Source: Phenylobacterium sp. (GTDB lineage Bacteria > Pseudomonadota > Alphaproteobacteria > Caulobacterales > Caulobacteraceae). From it: a DNA stretch of 64,000 nt. Numbering within the stretch: position 1 is the stretch's first letter; the number at the start of each line of letters is the position of its first letter. This document shows, in pieces, positions 8,742-17,945 of this stretch. A program made the position numbers and the translations under genes. The DNA lies in the NCBI RefSeq assembly GCF_030679875.1, contig NZ_JAUXSP010000005.1, positions 1-64,000 of the forward strand. The letters are read 5' to 3'. The notes below the pieces were generated by a model. It worked only from the letters and a program-made list of their open reading frames with translations, was not told where the DNA came from and did no database searches.

Positions 8742-9620
8742 GTGTTGTTGTCGAGACTGTCCCGGCGGGGCCTGCTGCTCTCCGGCCTTGCGGCCGGCGG
8801 GGCGGCGGCCCTGACCGGCTGCAACCGCCAGGATGAGGCGGCGCCCGCCGAGCCCGCCTCGGCCATCAGCCTTGAGGAAGCCGTGGCTGGCGACTGGCGC
8901 GAGGCCCAGGACAAGGCCCGCGACGCCTGGCGTCATCCGGCGGAGACCCTCAACTTCTTCGGGCTCAAGCCTGGGATGACAGTGGTGGAGATCTGGCCCG
9001 GCGCCGGGTGGTACACCGATATCCTGGCGCCGTTCCTGGCCGCTTCGGGCGGCAAGCTTTACGCCGCCAACCTGCAGCCGAACGACCCCACCGCCGTGGA
9101 GGTCGTCGAGGCCTATCGCCAGAAGCTGCGAGCCCGTCCCCGTCTCTACGGGGATGTGGAGATCACCGCATTCGGCGCCACCAGCGGGGCCATGGCGCCG
9201 GCCGGCTCGGCTGATCTGGTGCTGACGGCCCGGAATATCCACAACTGGATGGCTGCCGGCATCGTCGACAAGGCCTTCGCCGACGCCTTCGCGGCCCTAA
9301 AGCCCGGCGGCGTATTCGGGGTCGTGGAACACCGGGCCAATCCCGGGGGCGTTCAGGATCCCGCCGCCGCCGACGGCTATGTGGAGCAGGCCTATGTGGT
9401 CCGTCTGGCCCAGGAGGCGGGGTTCATCCTCGACCAGGCCAGCGAGATCAACGCCAATCCCCGGGACACCAAGGACCATCCCTTCGGGGTCTGGACCCTG
9501 CCGCCCGTCCGTCGCACCTCGGCCCGGGGCCAGCCCGCCGATCCCGCCTTCGACAGCAGCCCCTATGAGGCCATTGGCGAAAGCGACCGGATGACCCTGC
9601 GCTTTATCAAGCCGACCTGA
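8742..9620 (+). CDS. Methyltransferase-like lipoprotein, paralogue 2
   Basis: This 292-residue protein opens with a twin-arginine-like lipoprotein signal (SRRGLLLSGLAAGG, then LTGC lipobox), suggesting attachment to the membrane on the periplasmic side. The remainder aligns through its whole length with the previous gene: EIWPGAGWYTDIL, LTARNIHNWM, DTKDHPFGVWTLPPVR and a nearly identical C-terminus ESDRMTLRFIKP. The start is GTG. Tandem duplication with two different export routes is notable. The enzymatic activity is unproven. Confidence 0.85.
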   Translation: MLLSRLSRRGLLLSGLAAGGAAALTGCNRQDEAAPAEPASAISLEEAVAGDWREAQDKARDAWRHPAETLNFFGLKPGMTVVEIWPGAGWYTDILAPFLAASGGKLYAANLQPNDPTAVEVVEAYRQKLRARPRLYGDVEITAFGATSGAMAPAGSADLVLTARNIHNWMAAGIVDKAFADAFAALKPGGVFGVVEHRANPGGVQDPAAADGYVEQAYVVRLAQEAGFILDQASEINANPRDTKDHPFGVWTLPPVRRTSARGQPADPAFDSSPYEAIGESDRMTLRFIKPT

Positions 9621-9626
9621 GTCCGA

Positions 9627-10238
9627 TCAGAGCTGCTGACGGTAGTTGTCGATGATCTGCGCATTGGTGACGGGCAGCTTGCCGAGGTTCAGCTGGTCGG
9701 ACACCATCTCCGCGCCGCTGGGCAGTACGCTGCGGTCCAGTCGTGCGTCCGGGTCCCAGAGTCGCCCGCGCATGATAGCCTTGGGACAATGGAGGAAGGC
9801 TTCCTCCACCCTGATCATCAGCACCAGGCGGGGCAGGCGGCCGAACTCTTCGAACTGGGCCAGCAGCGCCGCGTCATCGGTGGCGGTGGCTGTTCCATTG
9901 ATGCGGAACACGTCATCGAAGCCGGGGATCATGAACATCAGCCCGACCTTGCCGGTCCCGGCCAGCAGGTTGCGCAGGATGTCGAGGCGATTATTGCCGG
10001 GCCTGTCGGGCAGGAACAGAGTCTTGCCGTCCTCGCTCACATGGACGAAGCCCGGCTCACCGCCCCGGGGGGAGACGTCCACCGCTCCGTCCGGACCGGC
10101 CGAACTGATCACACAGAAGGGCGCATGGGCGATGAAGGCCCGGCCATGTCGCTCCACATGATCCAACACCTTGTCCAGGACCACCTTGCCGGGGGCGCGA
10201 TAGAGCTCATCCAGGTCGGCGAGGGCGAGCAGTCGCAT
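9627..10238 (-). CDS. FMN-binding pyridoxamine 5'-phosphate oxidase-family protein
   Basis: The 203 residues have the split-barrel PPOX fold signature: VISSAGPDGAVDVSPRGG, FLPDRPGNNRLDILRNLL, and VGLMFMIPGFDDVFRINGTA. Members bind FMN, F420 or heme and act as oxidoreductases or in heme handling. The C-terminal segment (HCPKAIMRGRLWD) is typical of a common proteobacterial subgroup. A GAGG site precedes the ATG by about seven bases. A Fur-like sequence 19 bases upstream of the start suggests iron control. The exact reaction is unknown. Confidence 0.85.
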   Translation of the reverse strand: MRLLALADLDELYRAPGKVVLDKVLDHVERHGRAFIAHAPFCVISSAGPDGAVDVSPRGGEPGFVHVSEDGKTLFLPDRPGNNRLDILRNLLAGTGKVGLMFMIPGFDDVFRINGTATATDDAALLAQFEEFGRLPRLVLMIRVEEAFLHCPKAIMRGRLWDPDARLDRSVLPSGAEMVSDQLNLGKLPVTNAQIIDNYRQQL

Positions 10239-10256
10239 GGGGCTTCCTCGTGGTCT

Positions 10257-10271
10257 TGAGAATTATTCGCA
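10257..10271. promoter_or_regulatory. Fur-like operator
   Basis: TGAGAATTATTCGCA matches the 7-1-7 Fur inverted repeat TGATAATnATTATCA at 12 of 14 defined positions. It lies in the divergent region between the FMN protein and the SCP2 gene, close to the start of the former. This is a motif match only. Confidence 0.4.
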
Positions 10272-10369
10272 AATGATGATCGATCTTGGGCTGCATGTCA
10301 CGGGGGCGGGGCCGGTTTGTTTACATCGCGCCGGGGCCGGGCCAAGGTCCAGCTCCCCCGAGAGGTCCG

Positions 10370-10678
10370 ATGGCGACGATTGAACAGCTGACCACCCGCA
10401 TCGCTGAGACGCTCCAGTCCGGCGATCCGCTGCCCCATGTGGTCAAGATCGATCTCAAGGGGGCGGGCTTCATCCATATCGACGGCGCGGCGGTGACCAA
10501 TCAGGACGCCCCGGCCGACCTCGTGGTGACCATCAGCCTGGACGACGTGGTCGCCCTCGGCCGTCGGCGGCTGGATCCCATGACCGCCTTGATCAGCCGC
10601 CGCATGCGCATGTCTGACATGAGCCTGGCCATGTCCATGCAGGCCCAGATCCAGACCCTCTTCGCCCAGGCCGCCTGA
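10370..10678 (+). CDS. SCP2 sterol-binding-domain protein
   Basis: The 102 residues form a single SCP2-like lipid-binding domain (HVVKIDLKGAGFIHIDG, then LDDVVALGRRRLDPMTA and RMRMSDMSLAMSM). I chose the ATG at 10370, with GAGAGG about five bases upstream, giving the usual domain length; the longer frame from 10286 adds no conserved sequence. It precedes an alpha/beta hydrolase by 10 bases and is probably co-transcribed, so a lipid-related role for the pair is plausible. Confidence 0.85.
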   Translation: MATIEQLTTRIAETLQSGDPLPHVVKIDLKGAGFIHIDGAAVTNQDAPADLVVTISLDDVVALGRRRLDPMTALISRRMRMSDMSLAMSMQAQIQTLFAQAA

Positions 10679-10688
10679 AGGACTGACC

Positions 10689-11639
10689 ATGACCGAACCG
10701 GCGCCGCTGATCGACATTCCCGCCGCTCCGGTTCCCACGGGCGGGAAGGCTGAGTGGGTCTCAGGCGCCGGGGGCGTCCGGCTTCGGGCGGCGCTCTTCC
10801 CGGCCAGGGGCCCCGCGCGCGGGACGGTGGTGCTCAGCGGTGGACGGACTGAGCCGATCGAAAAGTATTTCGAGGTGGTGGAAGACCTGACCCTGCGCGG
10901 CTTCGTGGTCCTGGCCCATGACTGGCGCGGCCAGGGGCTTTCGCACCGGGATCTGGCCGACGACCGGCTCAAGGGACATGCGGTCGGTTTTGAGCCCTTT
11001 TTGGACGATTTTGACGCGCTTTTGGCCCATTTCGAAGACCGTCTCCCGAAGCCCTGGCTCGCCGTCGGCCACTCCATGGGCGGCTGCCTGACCTTGCTGG
11101 CCCTGGCCAAGGGACAGGCCGACCGGTTCGCCGGGGCGGTCCTGTCGGCGCCGATGCTCGGCGTCCGGGTCGGCCGCTATCCCAAGGCGGTGCGGCTGCT
11201 GGTGGGCTGGAACCGGCTGACCGGGCGGGCGGGGGCCTATTGCATGGGCGATCCGGGCAAGCCCTTCGATGACACCTTCGATGACAATGTGCTGACCCAC
11301 GACCGGGTGCGCTTTTCCCGCGCCCGCGCTCAGGTCGCCGCCCATCGGGACCTGGCGCTCGGCGCGCCGACCTGGGGCTGGCTGGACTTCGCTCTGCGGG
11401 CCGCCGATGTGTTCGCCAGGCCCGCCAACCTGGCGACGGTGAAGATCCCCGTCGTGATCTGCCAGGCCGAGCAGGAACGTCTGGTGGACAATGGGGCCCA
11501 GGATCAGGTGGCCCGCAGCCTGCCCGACGGCAAGCTGGTGGTGGTCAAGGGCGCCCTGCACGAAATCCTGATGGAGACCGACGACAAGCGCGCCGTCTTC
11601 TGGGCGGAATTCGACGCTCTGACGTCGCGCGTGCTCTAG
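10689..11639 (+). CDS. Alpha/beta hydrolase, monoacylglycerol lipase/lysophospholipase type
   Basis: The 316-residue protein carries the nucleophile elbow GHSMGG, an oxyanion region (HDWRGQGLS), and late acidic and histidine residues (QAEQERLVDN and GALHEILME) completing a Ser-Asp-His triad. This is the serine aminopeptidase S33/hydrolase_4 subgroup, which usually cleaves monoacylglycerol or lysophospholipid esters. AAGGA sits about seven bases before the ATG. It follows the SCP2 gene and its end overlaps the convergent hisN by four bases. Confidence 0.88.
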   Translation: MTEPAPLIDIPAAPVPTGGKAEWVSGAGGVRLRAALFPARGPARGTVVLSGGRTEPIEKYFEVVEDLTLRGFVVLAHDWRGQGLSHRDLADDRLKGHAVGFEPFLDDFDALLAHFEDRLPKPWLAVGHSMGGCLTLLALAKGQADRFAGAVLSAPMLGVRVGRYPKAVRLLVGWNRLTGRAGAYCMGDPGKPFDDTFDDNVLTHDRVRFSRARAQVAAHRDLALGAPTWGWLDFALRAADVFARPANLATVKIPVVICQAEQERLVDNGAQDQVARSLPDGKLVVVKGALHEILMETDDKRAVFWAEFDALTSRVL

Positions 11640-12460
11640 GCCGTCGTCGCCGAGCGCTTGAGGGCCACCAGGGCTTCGTCCAGGCAGGCCTGGTCGCCGG
11701 CGATCACCACCTGGCCTCCAGCCTGACCCACCGGCGCCCCGCGCCAGTCGGTGACCAGACCGCCCGCGCCCTGGATCACCGGAATGGCGGCCTCGATGTC
11801 CCAGGCCTTGAGGCCCGCCTCGATCACCATGTCCATCGAACCGGCCGCGACCATGGCGTAGGCATAGGCGTCGAGGCCCAGCCTCGCCAGGCGCGAGGCC
11901 GCGCGCACCTGGGTCCAGGCGCCGAGCTCGGCGCCATTGAAGCACCCCTCAGGGTCCGTGGTGGAGATGGTGGCGTCGGTCAGCTTCGGACAGGCGCGCA
12001 CCTTCAGGGGGCGGGAGCCGCCGCGCGACACCAGCCGTGAGCCGCCGGCGTGACCCAGATAGATCTCGTCCAGATAGGGCTGGCCGATGGATCCCAGAAC
12101 GGGACGTCCCTCGTGGCGCAGGCCGATGAGCACGCACCACAGGGGAAGGCCGGAGATGAAGGCGCGGGTGCCGTCGATGGGATCGAGGACCCAGACGAAC
12201 TCGGCGTCCGGGCGATCCTCGCCATATTCCTCGCCAATCACCCCGTGCTCGGGAAAGTGCTGGGTGATCAGCCGGCGGATCGCCGCCTCGGCGCCGCGGT
12301 CGGCGGCGGTGACCGGATCGAAGGCGTTGAGGCCGGGGGGCCCGCCCTTGTCCTCCAGGCCATGGTCGGCGCGGAACAGGGGCAGGGCCACGTCAGCGGC
12401 GGCCTGATTGAGCTCGAGGATCACGGTCTCGAGGGCGGAGAGGCGTTCAGGGGTCAGCAT
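11636..12460 (-). CDS. hisN: Histidinol-phosphatase, inositol-monophosphatase family
   Basis: This 274-residue metal-dependent phosphatase carries GEEYG, WVLDPIDGTRAF (the DPIDGT metal site) and a C-terminal KAWDIEAAIPVI motif. In alphaproteobacteria this IMPase subgroup hydrolyses histidinol phosphate in histidine synthesis, replacing the HisB phosphatase. An inositol-phosphatase activity cannot be excluded from sequence alone. It converges with the alpha/beta hydrolase gene. Confidence 0.85.
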   Translation of the reverse strand: MLTPERLSALETVILELNQAAADVALPLFRADHGLEDKGGPPGLNAFDPVTAADRGAEAAIRRLITQHFPEHGVIGEEYGEDRPDAEFVWVLDPIDGTRAFISGLPLWCVLIGLRHEGRPVLGSIGQPYLDEIYLGHAGGSRLVSRGGSRPLKVRACPKLTDATISTTDPEGCFNGAELGAWTQVRAASRLARLGLDAYAYAMVAAGSMDMVIEAGLKAWDIEAAIPVIQGAGGLVTDWRGAPVGQAGGQVVIAGDQACLDEALVALKRSATTA

Positions 12461-12521
12461 GACCCCGGTTTAGCGCGCCCGGCCGCCCGGTGAAATCCCG
12501 CCGACCGGCGGGACCACCGGC

Positions 12522-12902
12522 TCAGCCGTGTTCGCTGTCGCCATTGAGGGACTTGGCCAGATCCAGCAGACGGCGGCGCGGCCGTTCGCCCAGCTGGTAA
12601 TACGCCCGGATCAGATCCAGGGTCTCCTTGCTGGCCAGGACCTCGCCACCGCTTTCGCAGGCCGCGGCCCGTTCCTGTTCGGCGGCCGAGAGACCGTCGT
12701 AGAAATAGGCGACCGGCACCTCAAGGGCTTCCGACAGCTGCCACAGGCGGGCGGCCGAGATTCGGTTGGCGCCGCACTCGTACTTCTGAATCTGCTGGAA
12801 CCTGACTCCGCAGGCCCCGGCCAGTTGCTGCTGCGTCAGGCCGAGCAGGCGGCGACGACGGCGAAGACGCTTACCCAGGTGGACGTCAATTTCATTGCCC
12901 AT
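12522..12902 (-). CDS. XRE-family transcriptional regulator
   Basis: The 126 residues start MGNEIDVHLGKRLRRRRRLL and contain a Cro/C1-type helix-turn-helix at about residues 11-65 (LTQQQLAGACGVRFQQIQKY). A C-terminal helical tail (TLDLIRAYYQL) is typical of a group common in Caulobacterales and rhizobia. AAGGGGG eight bases before the ATG at 12902 supports this start over one 135 bases further upstream. It is divergent from the acyltransferase gene. Targets are unknown. Confidence 0.88.
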   Translation of the reverse strand: MGNEIDVHLGKRLRRRRRLLGLTQQQLAGACGVRFQQIQKYECGANRISAARLWQLSEALEVPVAYFYDGLSAAEQERAAACESGGEVLASKETLDLIRAYYQLGERPRRRLLDLAKSLNGDSEHG

Positions 12903-13035
12903 GTCTCTTGCCCCCTTGTGGTTAAGAAGCGGAGCCGTCCCGAACAGAGACGGTATGGGTCGAACTTGGCAAGTCGCGCGCCAAGCGACTGTGGTTCGCG
13001 TTGCACAGGGCCGTGCCGCAAGACTAGTAGAGGGC

Positions 13036-13965
13036 ATGGCGCGCGCCCAAGCCCCCCTGGTCCAGATTTTCGCCCAACGCCTGTCCTGGCGTATCGAGGT
13101 CGCGGCCTATGATGCGATCACCCTGTTGGCCCGCCTGTTTCCCATCGACGCCGTTTCGGATTTCGGCGCGGCGGTCCTGGGACGCCTGGGCCCGCTGACC
13201 AGCACCCACCGGGTGGCGGTGCGCAATCTGCAGATCGCCTTCCCAGCGCTTTCCCCCGCTGAGATCGACGCGCTGGCCGCCGAACAGTGGCGCCAGATTG
13301 GGCGAACCTTTGCGGAGTTTCCCATTATCGACCGCATCGTCGCGGCTGGCGACCGGATCGAGATCGTCAACGCAGAGCGGTTGGCCGAGATCGCCCGCAC
13401 CGGCGAGCCGGTGGTCTTCGTTTCTGGCCATCTCTCCAACTGGGAGATCATGCCTGCGGTCATCGCCCATTCCGGCGTGGTCTGCCACATGACCTACCGG
13501 GCGGCGAACAATCCCTATTTCGACAAGCGGATCCGCGACAATCGCTTCCGCTACGGGGTCCGGCTGTTTGCGCCCAAGGGCGGGGACGGGGCCCGCGAAC
13601 TGCTCGACGCCCTGGGGCGCGGGGAGTCGGTGGCCCTGATGAACGACCAGAAGTTCAATGGCGGCGTCGCAGCCCCCTTCTTCGGCAAGCTGGCCCACAC
13701 CGCGCCTGGCCCCTCGCGCCTGGCCCTGCGGTTCGACACCGTCCTGCAGCCCATGTCGGTGCAGCGCCTGGGCAAGGCCCGCTTCCGGGTGATCGTCCAT
13801 CCGCCGATCAAGCCGGTCGCCACCGGCGACCGGGCCGGCGACATCGCGCAGTCGATAGGTCGGATCAACACCTTCATGGAAGAACGCATCGCCGAGCGGC
13901 CGGCCGAATGGTTCTGGGTCCACAAGCGCTGGCCCAGCGAGGCCTACGCCCGCAAACGGCGCTGA
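13036..13965 (+). CDS. Lipid A biosynthesis lauroyl/acyl acyltransferase, LpxL/HtrB family
   Basis: The 309 residues have the family's catalytic HX4E motif (SGHLSNWE), the LGP/STHRVAVRNLQIAFP N-terminal block, and the late FWVHKRWP motif. Members transfer a secondary acyl chain to Kdo2-lipid A at the inner membrane. I start at the ATG at 13036, which matches family length; the frame is open further upstream, through the XRE promoter region. A membrane helix is weak. The acyl chain and position cannot be inferred. Confidence 0.88.
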   Translation: MARAQAPLVQIFAQRLSWRIEVAAYDAITLLARLFPIDAVSDFGAAVLGRLGPLTSTHRVAVRNLQIAFPALSPAEIDALAAEQWRQIGRTFAEFPIIDRIVAAGDRIEIVNAERLAEIARTGEPVVFVSGHLSNWEIMPAVIAHSGVVCHMTYRAANNPYFDKRIRDNRFRYGVRLFAPKGGDGARELLDALGRGESVALMNDQKFNGGVAAPFFGKLAHTAPGPSRLALRFDTVLQPMSVQRLGKARFRVIVHPPIKPVATGDRAGDIAQSIGRINTFMEERIAERPAEWFWVHKRWPSEAYARKRR

Positions 13966-13970
13966 GGCGC

Positions 13971-14822
13971 TCAGGCCGCGCGGAAGCCCACAAGGCTCAT
14001 GGGATTGAGGTTGCGCTCGCGCCACTTCATCCGCCAGCAAAGATGCGGCCCGGTGGCGCGGCCCTCGGCGCCCACCGCCCCGATCACCTGGCCCTGGGTC
14101 ACCGACTGACCGGTGGCCACGTCCAGGCGCGACATGTGCAGATAGGCGCTGATCAGTCCCTGGCCGTGGTCGAGCATGACGAGGCCGCCCTCATAGTGCA
14201 GGCCGGTCTCGGCGAAGGCGACGAGGCCCCCGGCCGGGGCCAGGATGGGCGTTCCTCGCGGGGCGGCCATGTCCACGCCATAGTGCGGCCGGGCCGGCAC
14301 GCCGTTCAGGACCCGCTGACCCCCGAACCGTCCCGACAGGCGGTAGGTCGACAGGGGCAGGATGAAGCCCTCGCGGAAATCGGCGCGGGCCGCCTGGCTG
14401 GCGAAACCCGCCTGCTTGCGCAGCGCCTCGGCGCGGATGCGGGCCAGCAGCTGAGGGTTGGTCGGAGAGACCTGACTCTGTGGCAGGCCATTGATCCGCT
14501 GGACGTCGAAATCGCCCGGCTGCACCGTGAGCCTGCGCACCGCGTCAGCCCCCTGGCCTGAGACCCGCAGGACCTGCTCAGCCGGCGCGTCCCGGTCGAA
14601 GCCGATGACGAACCAGCCCTCTGCGGAGGCCAGACCGACCTGGGTGTCATCGAGAAACACCGCGGCGTCCGGCGCGGTCCGCCCGACCGCCACGCCCCCC
14701 TGCACAAACCGTCCGTCCAGCTGCAAAGGCGCCTGTCGACCCTGGGAGCCGGCCGCCCGCGGCGCGGCGAGGGCGGCAAGGCCCGTCAGCAGGGCCGCGC
14801 GACGATGGAGGGGCCGTCTCAG
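13971..14822 (-). CDS. Secreted M23 peptidoglycan endopeptidase (apparent CTG start)
   Basis: A LytM/M23 domain occupies the C-terminal half: HYGVDMAAPRGTPI supplies the first zinc ligands and GPHLCWRMKW the HxH-like last motif. Such enzymes cleave peptide cross-links in peptidoglycan. The first standard start codon is TTG at 14726, but the frame is open upstream and encodes an arginine-led hydrophobic signal peptide (RRAALLTGLAALAAPRAAG). I therefore place the start at CTG, 14822, which overlaps the upstream stop as CTGA and has GGAAGG about nine bases before it. This gives 283 residues. Confidence 0.8.
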   Translation of the reverse strand: MRRPLHRRAALLTGLAALAAPRAAGSQGRQAPLQLDGRFVQGGVAVGRTAPDAAVFLDDTQVGLASAEGWFVIGFDRDAPAEQVLRVSGQGADAVRRLTVQPGDFDVQRINGLPQSQVSPTNPQLLARIRAEALRKQAGFASQAARADFREGFILPLSTYRLSGRFGGQRVLNGVPARPHYGVDMAAPRGTPILAPAGGLVAFAETGLHYEGGLVMLDHGQGLISAYLHMSRLDVATGQSVTQGQVIGAVGAEGRATGPHLCWRMKWRERNLNPMSLVGFRAA

Positions 14823-15043
14823 CTGTTGGTTTCCTTCCAGCGGGCATAGGCCTCGGTCGGCCCGGCATAGGCCTCCTGCAGCGCGGGGCTCCAGTAGCGC
14901 AGGGCCTCCAGCGGGATTTTCAGGCCCGAGACGGCGCAGACCACATGGCGGCCGGGCTTGAGGACGACGAATTCGCCGTCGCCATAGTGGAGCACAGCAA
15001 GCTCGGCGGGCTTGCCGGAAAGGTCACGATCATGGGCGTTCAT
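14819..15043 (-). CDS. DUF2093 small conserved protein
   Basis: The 74 residues starting MNAHDRDLSGKP match the DUF2093 pattern: AVLHYGDGEFVVLKPGRHV, CAVSGLKIPLEALRYWS and QEAYAGP. The family is short and conserved in alphaproteobacteria, normally next to xseA, as here. The residues upstream of this ATG are low-complexity Pro/Arg and belong to the overlapping intergenic frame. Function unknown; the pair of cysteine and aromatic motifs is conserved but no activity is known to me. Confidence 0.85.
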   Translation of the reverse strand: MNAHDRDLSGKPAELAVLHYGDGEFVVLKPGRHVVCAVSGLKIPLEALRYWSPALQEAYAGPTEAYARWKETNS

Positions 15044-15086
15044 CACGCCAATGTAGCGCGCTGTCGGGGCCTCGAACAGACCACCC

Positions 15087-16670
15087 CTAGAAGAGATCGC
15101 CCTGGGCGGAGGAGGTCGCGGTCGGCTTTTTCGGCCGGGCCTGGCGCCCGGCGTCGGGCGCGGGGCGCGGGGCGGCGGCGGGATCCCCATCGACCACGGC
15201 GCTGCGACGGGTGTCGGCGAAGACCAGCGAGACGGTTTCGCCGGCCTCCAGCGCCGCCCCCTGGCGGGCCAGGCTGCCGTCGGCCCGATGCACGCGGGCG
15301 AAGCCCCTGGACAGGGGCCGGTCGGGATTGAGCGACTGGCGAAGCTTCTCCACCGCCGCCAGCCGTTCCCCCAGGCGCTCGGTGGTCCGGGCGACGGCCG
15401 GCGTCAGCCGGGCGCCCAGGGCGTGCAGCTGTTCGCCCTGGGCCGCCTGGGGGCGAGCCAGAAGGACGGGGGTCAGGCGGACCGTCAGGCGGGCGAGATC
15501 GCGACCATGATCGGCGGCGTTGCGCTGAAGTCCGGCGCCGAGGCGGGCGCCGAGCACCCCGAGCTTCTGGCGCTGCGCCTCCTGGGGCCGCAACAGAAGC
15601 CCCGCCGACAGGCGGGACGCCACCTGGACCAGGCCCCGCTCATGGGCCGCAGCGTTCTTCTGCAAGCCCGCGCTCAGGCGGCCGGCGGCCAGGTTGAAGC
15701 GCTGGGCGGCCATCTCCATCAGGTCGGGAACCCGGGCCAGGCTGCGGCCGGCGCTCTGCACCCGGCCCTGGCGGTCCTCCACCACCTTGCCGCCGCAGCG
15801 GTGCAGGCGGGCGTGCAGGTCGCTTAAGGACGCCCGCAGCTCGGCCAGGACGGGCGTGGCCATCTCGGCGGCCGCCGTGGGCGTCGGCGCCCGGCGGTCG
15901 GAGACGAAGTCGATCAGGGTGGTGTCGGTCTCATGCCCCACCGCCGAGATGATCGGAATGTCGGCGGCGGCCACAGCGCGGACCAGGGCCTCGTCATTGA
16001 AGGCCCAGAGGTCTTCCACCGACCCGCCGCCCCGGGCGACGATGATGATGTCGGGCCTGGGCAGGTCGCCGGTGGTCGGCAGGGCGCAGAAACCGCGGAT
16101 GGCCGCGCTCACCTGGGAGGCGGCCTGCTCCCCCTGAACCACCACCGGCCAGACGATGACCCGGCAGGGCCAGCGGTCGCGGATGCGGTGCAGGATGTCG
16201 CGGATCACAGCGCCCGTGGGGCTGGTGACCACGCCAATGACGGCGGGCATGCCCGGCAGGGGGCGTTTGCGGGCGGTCTCGAACAGTCCCTCGGCGGCCA
16301 GCTTGGCCTTCAGCCGCTCCAGCTGGGCCAGCAGGGCGCCGACGCCGGCGGCCTCCATGGTCTCGATGACGATCTGATAGCGGGAGCCGGCCGGGAAGGT
16401 GGTGATCTTGCCGGTGACGATCACCTCCAGCCCCTGTTCGGGCCGCACCGACAGGCCGCGCACCGACCCCTTCCAGACCACCCCGTCAATGGCCGCGCGC
16501 TCGTCCTTCAGGGTCAGATAGACGTGGCCGTTGCCATGGTGGGTGACCTTGGACAGCTCCCCGCGCAGGCGGACAAAGCCGTAGCGATCCTCCAGCGTCC
16601 GCTTCAGCGCGAAGGCGAGTTCCGAGACCGAATAGGGCTGGGCGTTGGAGTCAGGCGCGGCGTCGCTCAT
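15087..16670 (-). CDS. xseA: Exodeoxyribonuclease VII large subunit
   Basis: The 527 residues show the N-terminal OB-fold ([25 protein letters not shown]), the catalytic core ([47 protein letters not shown]) and a long helical repeat region before the C-terminal PLSRGFARV motif. With XseB it degrades single-stranded DNA into oligonucleotides. The C-terminus after about residue 490 is a basic Pro/Ala-rich extension. xseB is not in this window. Confidence 0.95.
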   Translation of the reverse strand: MSDAAPDSNAQPYSVSELAFALKRTLEDRYGFVRLRGELSKVTHHGNGHVYLTLKDERAAIDGVVWKGSVRGLSVRPEQGLEVIVTGKITTFPAGSRYQIVIETMEAAGVGALLAQLERLKAKLAAEGLFETARKRPLPGMPAVIGVVTSPTGAVIRDILHRIRDRWPCRVIVWPVVVQGEQAASQVSAAIRGFCALPTTGDLPRPDIIIVARGGGSVEDLWAFNDEALVRAVAAADIPIISAVGHETDTTLIDFVSDRRAPTPTAAAEMATPVLAELRASLSDLHARLHRCGGKVVEDRQGRVQSAGRSLARVPDLMEMAAQRFNLAAGRLSAGLQKNAAAHERGLVQVASRLSAGLLLRPQEAQRQKLGVLGARLGAGLQRNAADHGRDLARLTVRLTPVLLARPQAAQGEQLHALGARLTPAVARTTERLGERLAAVEKLRQSLNPDRPLSRGFARVHRADGSLARQGAALEAGETVSLVFADTRRSAVVDGDPAAAPRPAPDAGRQARPKKPTATSSAQGDLF

Positions 16671-16753
16671 GGCGCGAAGCTAGCCCGTCTCGCGGTGGGG
16701 CAAAACCGGGCGCGGGGAAAAACTGGCCGGGGAGACTAGATGCGAGTGCGAGG

Positions 16754-17683
16754 CTAGACCTCTCGAATTGAGAACTTGATGTTCCGCGAGGTCAGGATTT
16801 CAGCGACCAGAGCCCCAATAGCTTCTGGATGGTCGCTGGCTCTGATCTGAAGCGTCATGCCGCCTTCTACGGGAATGGTCCGAACTGCTCTGACGCCGCG
16901 CAACGAGAACAACAATTGCGTTAGCTCATCGGCGCGGCTCAGCGGTACGCCGACAAGGTCAATAAGTAGCTCAAAGTCGCTACTAGCCAAGGGGTTGCGG
17001 GGGGCTAGCGCATTTTCATTGGAGTAAGGCGCGCCGTAGGCGCGAGCGTTCATTGATGAACGTGTCGTGCGCTCGATCATCGACACGCGAAACAACAGCT
17101 CGTCGAGCCTCTTAGTTATAAACTCTGTGTCAGACACCTTTTGAACTTCCATAGTTGCCGGCGTTATGCCGCTTAGGTGTTTAAGAAACGTGGAGTAATC
17201 TGGATTTTCTTGTGCGGCTTTGGAGGTAGACAAAACTCTGCTTGCCAACTCTCCACGAAACGCGACCATTTCAGCGTATCTAAGACTTCTAGGATATTCA
17301 AGATGATCGATAGAGGATATGTCGAATGAAAACGGAGTCTCGTCGTCCTTTACAATGATTGTTGGTTTGTCGAATGCGAGGCGCATACCCAACTCGAACA
17401 TAACATTTGGATTTCTGGCGCTGACGTCGCAGACGACGAGTCCATCCTCATAGAGGTTATTTATTATGCGCTGATGTATAACCCCAGATGCCGTGTCTCG
17501 ACTGACTAATCTTGCATCGAAACCAGCGTCCGCAATGGCCTCCCTCAGTATTGCTTCGACCGCCGCCCAGTGATCGGCCCCATAGTCGTGAAAGGCTGCG
17601 ATCGGCATTATAAGTCCGCACATGGGACGATCCGTAGATTCGATCGCGGGGCTAGCTGCCTTGGGAGACGTTTTCGTATTCAA
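16754..17683 (-). CDS. Nucleoside 2-deoxyribosyltransferase/TIR-like protein, possible defence or signalling effector
   Basis: The N-terminal 150 residues of this 309-residue protein resemble the nucleoside deoxyribosyltransferase/TIR-like fold: GLIMPIAAF, RIINNLYEDGLVVCDVSARN, and NPNVMFELGMRLAF, where Glu97 sits at the position of the catalytic glutamate. This motif set recurs in cytoplasmic proteins that bind or cleave nucleosides or NAD, some in antiphage systems. A C-terminal segment (about 235-309) looks like a beta-alpha-beta domain. Start is TTG with GGAG about eight bases upstream. Codon use is clearly more A+T-rich than neighbours, suggesting transfer. Activity is inferred from the motif only. 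Confidence 0.65.
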   Translation of the reverse strand: MNTKTSPKAASPAIESTDRPMCGLIMPIAAFHDYGADHWAAVEAILREAIADAGFDARLVSRDTASGVIHQRIINNLYEDGLVVCDVSARNPNVMFELGMRLAFDKPTIIVKDDETPFSFDISSIDHLEYPRSLRYAEMVAFRGELASRVLSTSKAAQENPDYSTFLKHLSGITPATMEVQKVSDTEFITKRLDELLFRVSMIERTTRSSMNARAYGAPYSNENALAPRNPLASSDFELLIDLVGVPLSRADELTQLLFSLRGVRAVRTIPVEGGMTLQIRASDHPEAIGALVAEILTSRNIKFSIREV

Positions 17684-17945
17684 TTCTCGATCTCCTACAC
17701 AACGCCTCCAACTTTTCGGCCCGCGCCGAAATGGGAGAAGAGCGAGTGGTCATTCATTCGCTTCGTCCAATCTATCCCTTGAAAGCCTCGATTATTGCAT
17801 TGTCAATTTATGGGCTGTTTGGGACTGGGGGGCTGAGAGTTGAAAAACGACCGCAATGATCATTGTCCAGGCGTCAGCCACGTCCAAATAGCCCCTCGCT
17901 CGGTCGCATCGGAGGTGGCCGTAAGCTGCGCCGGAGCGGTGCGAT

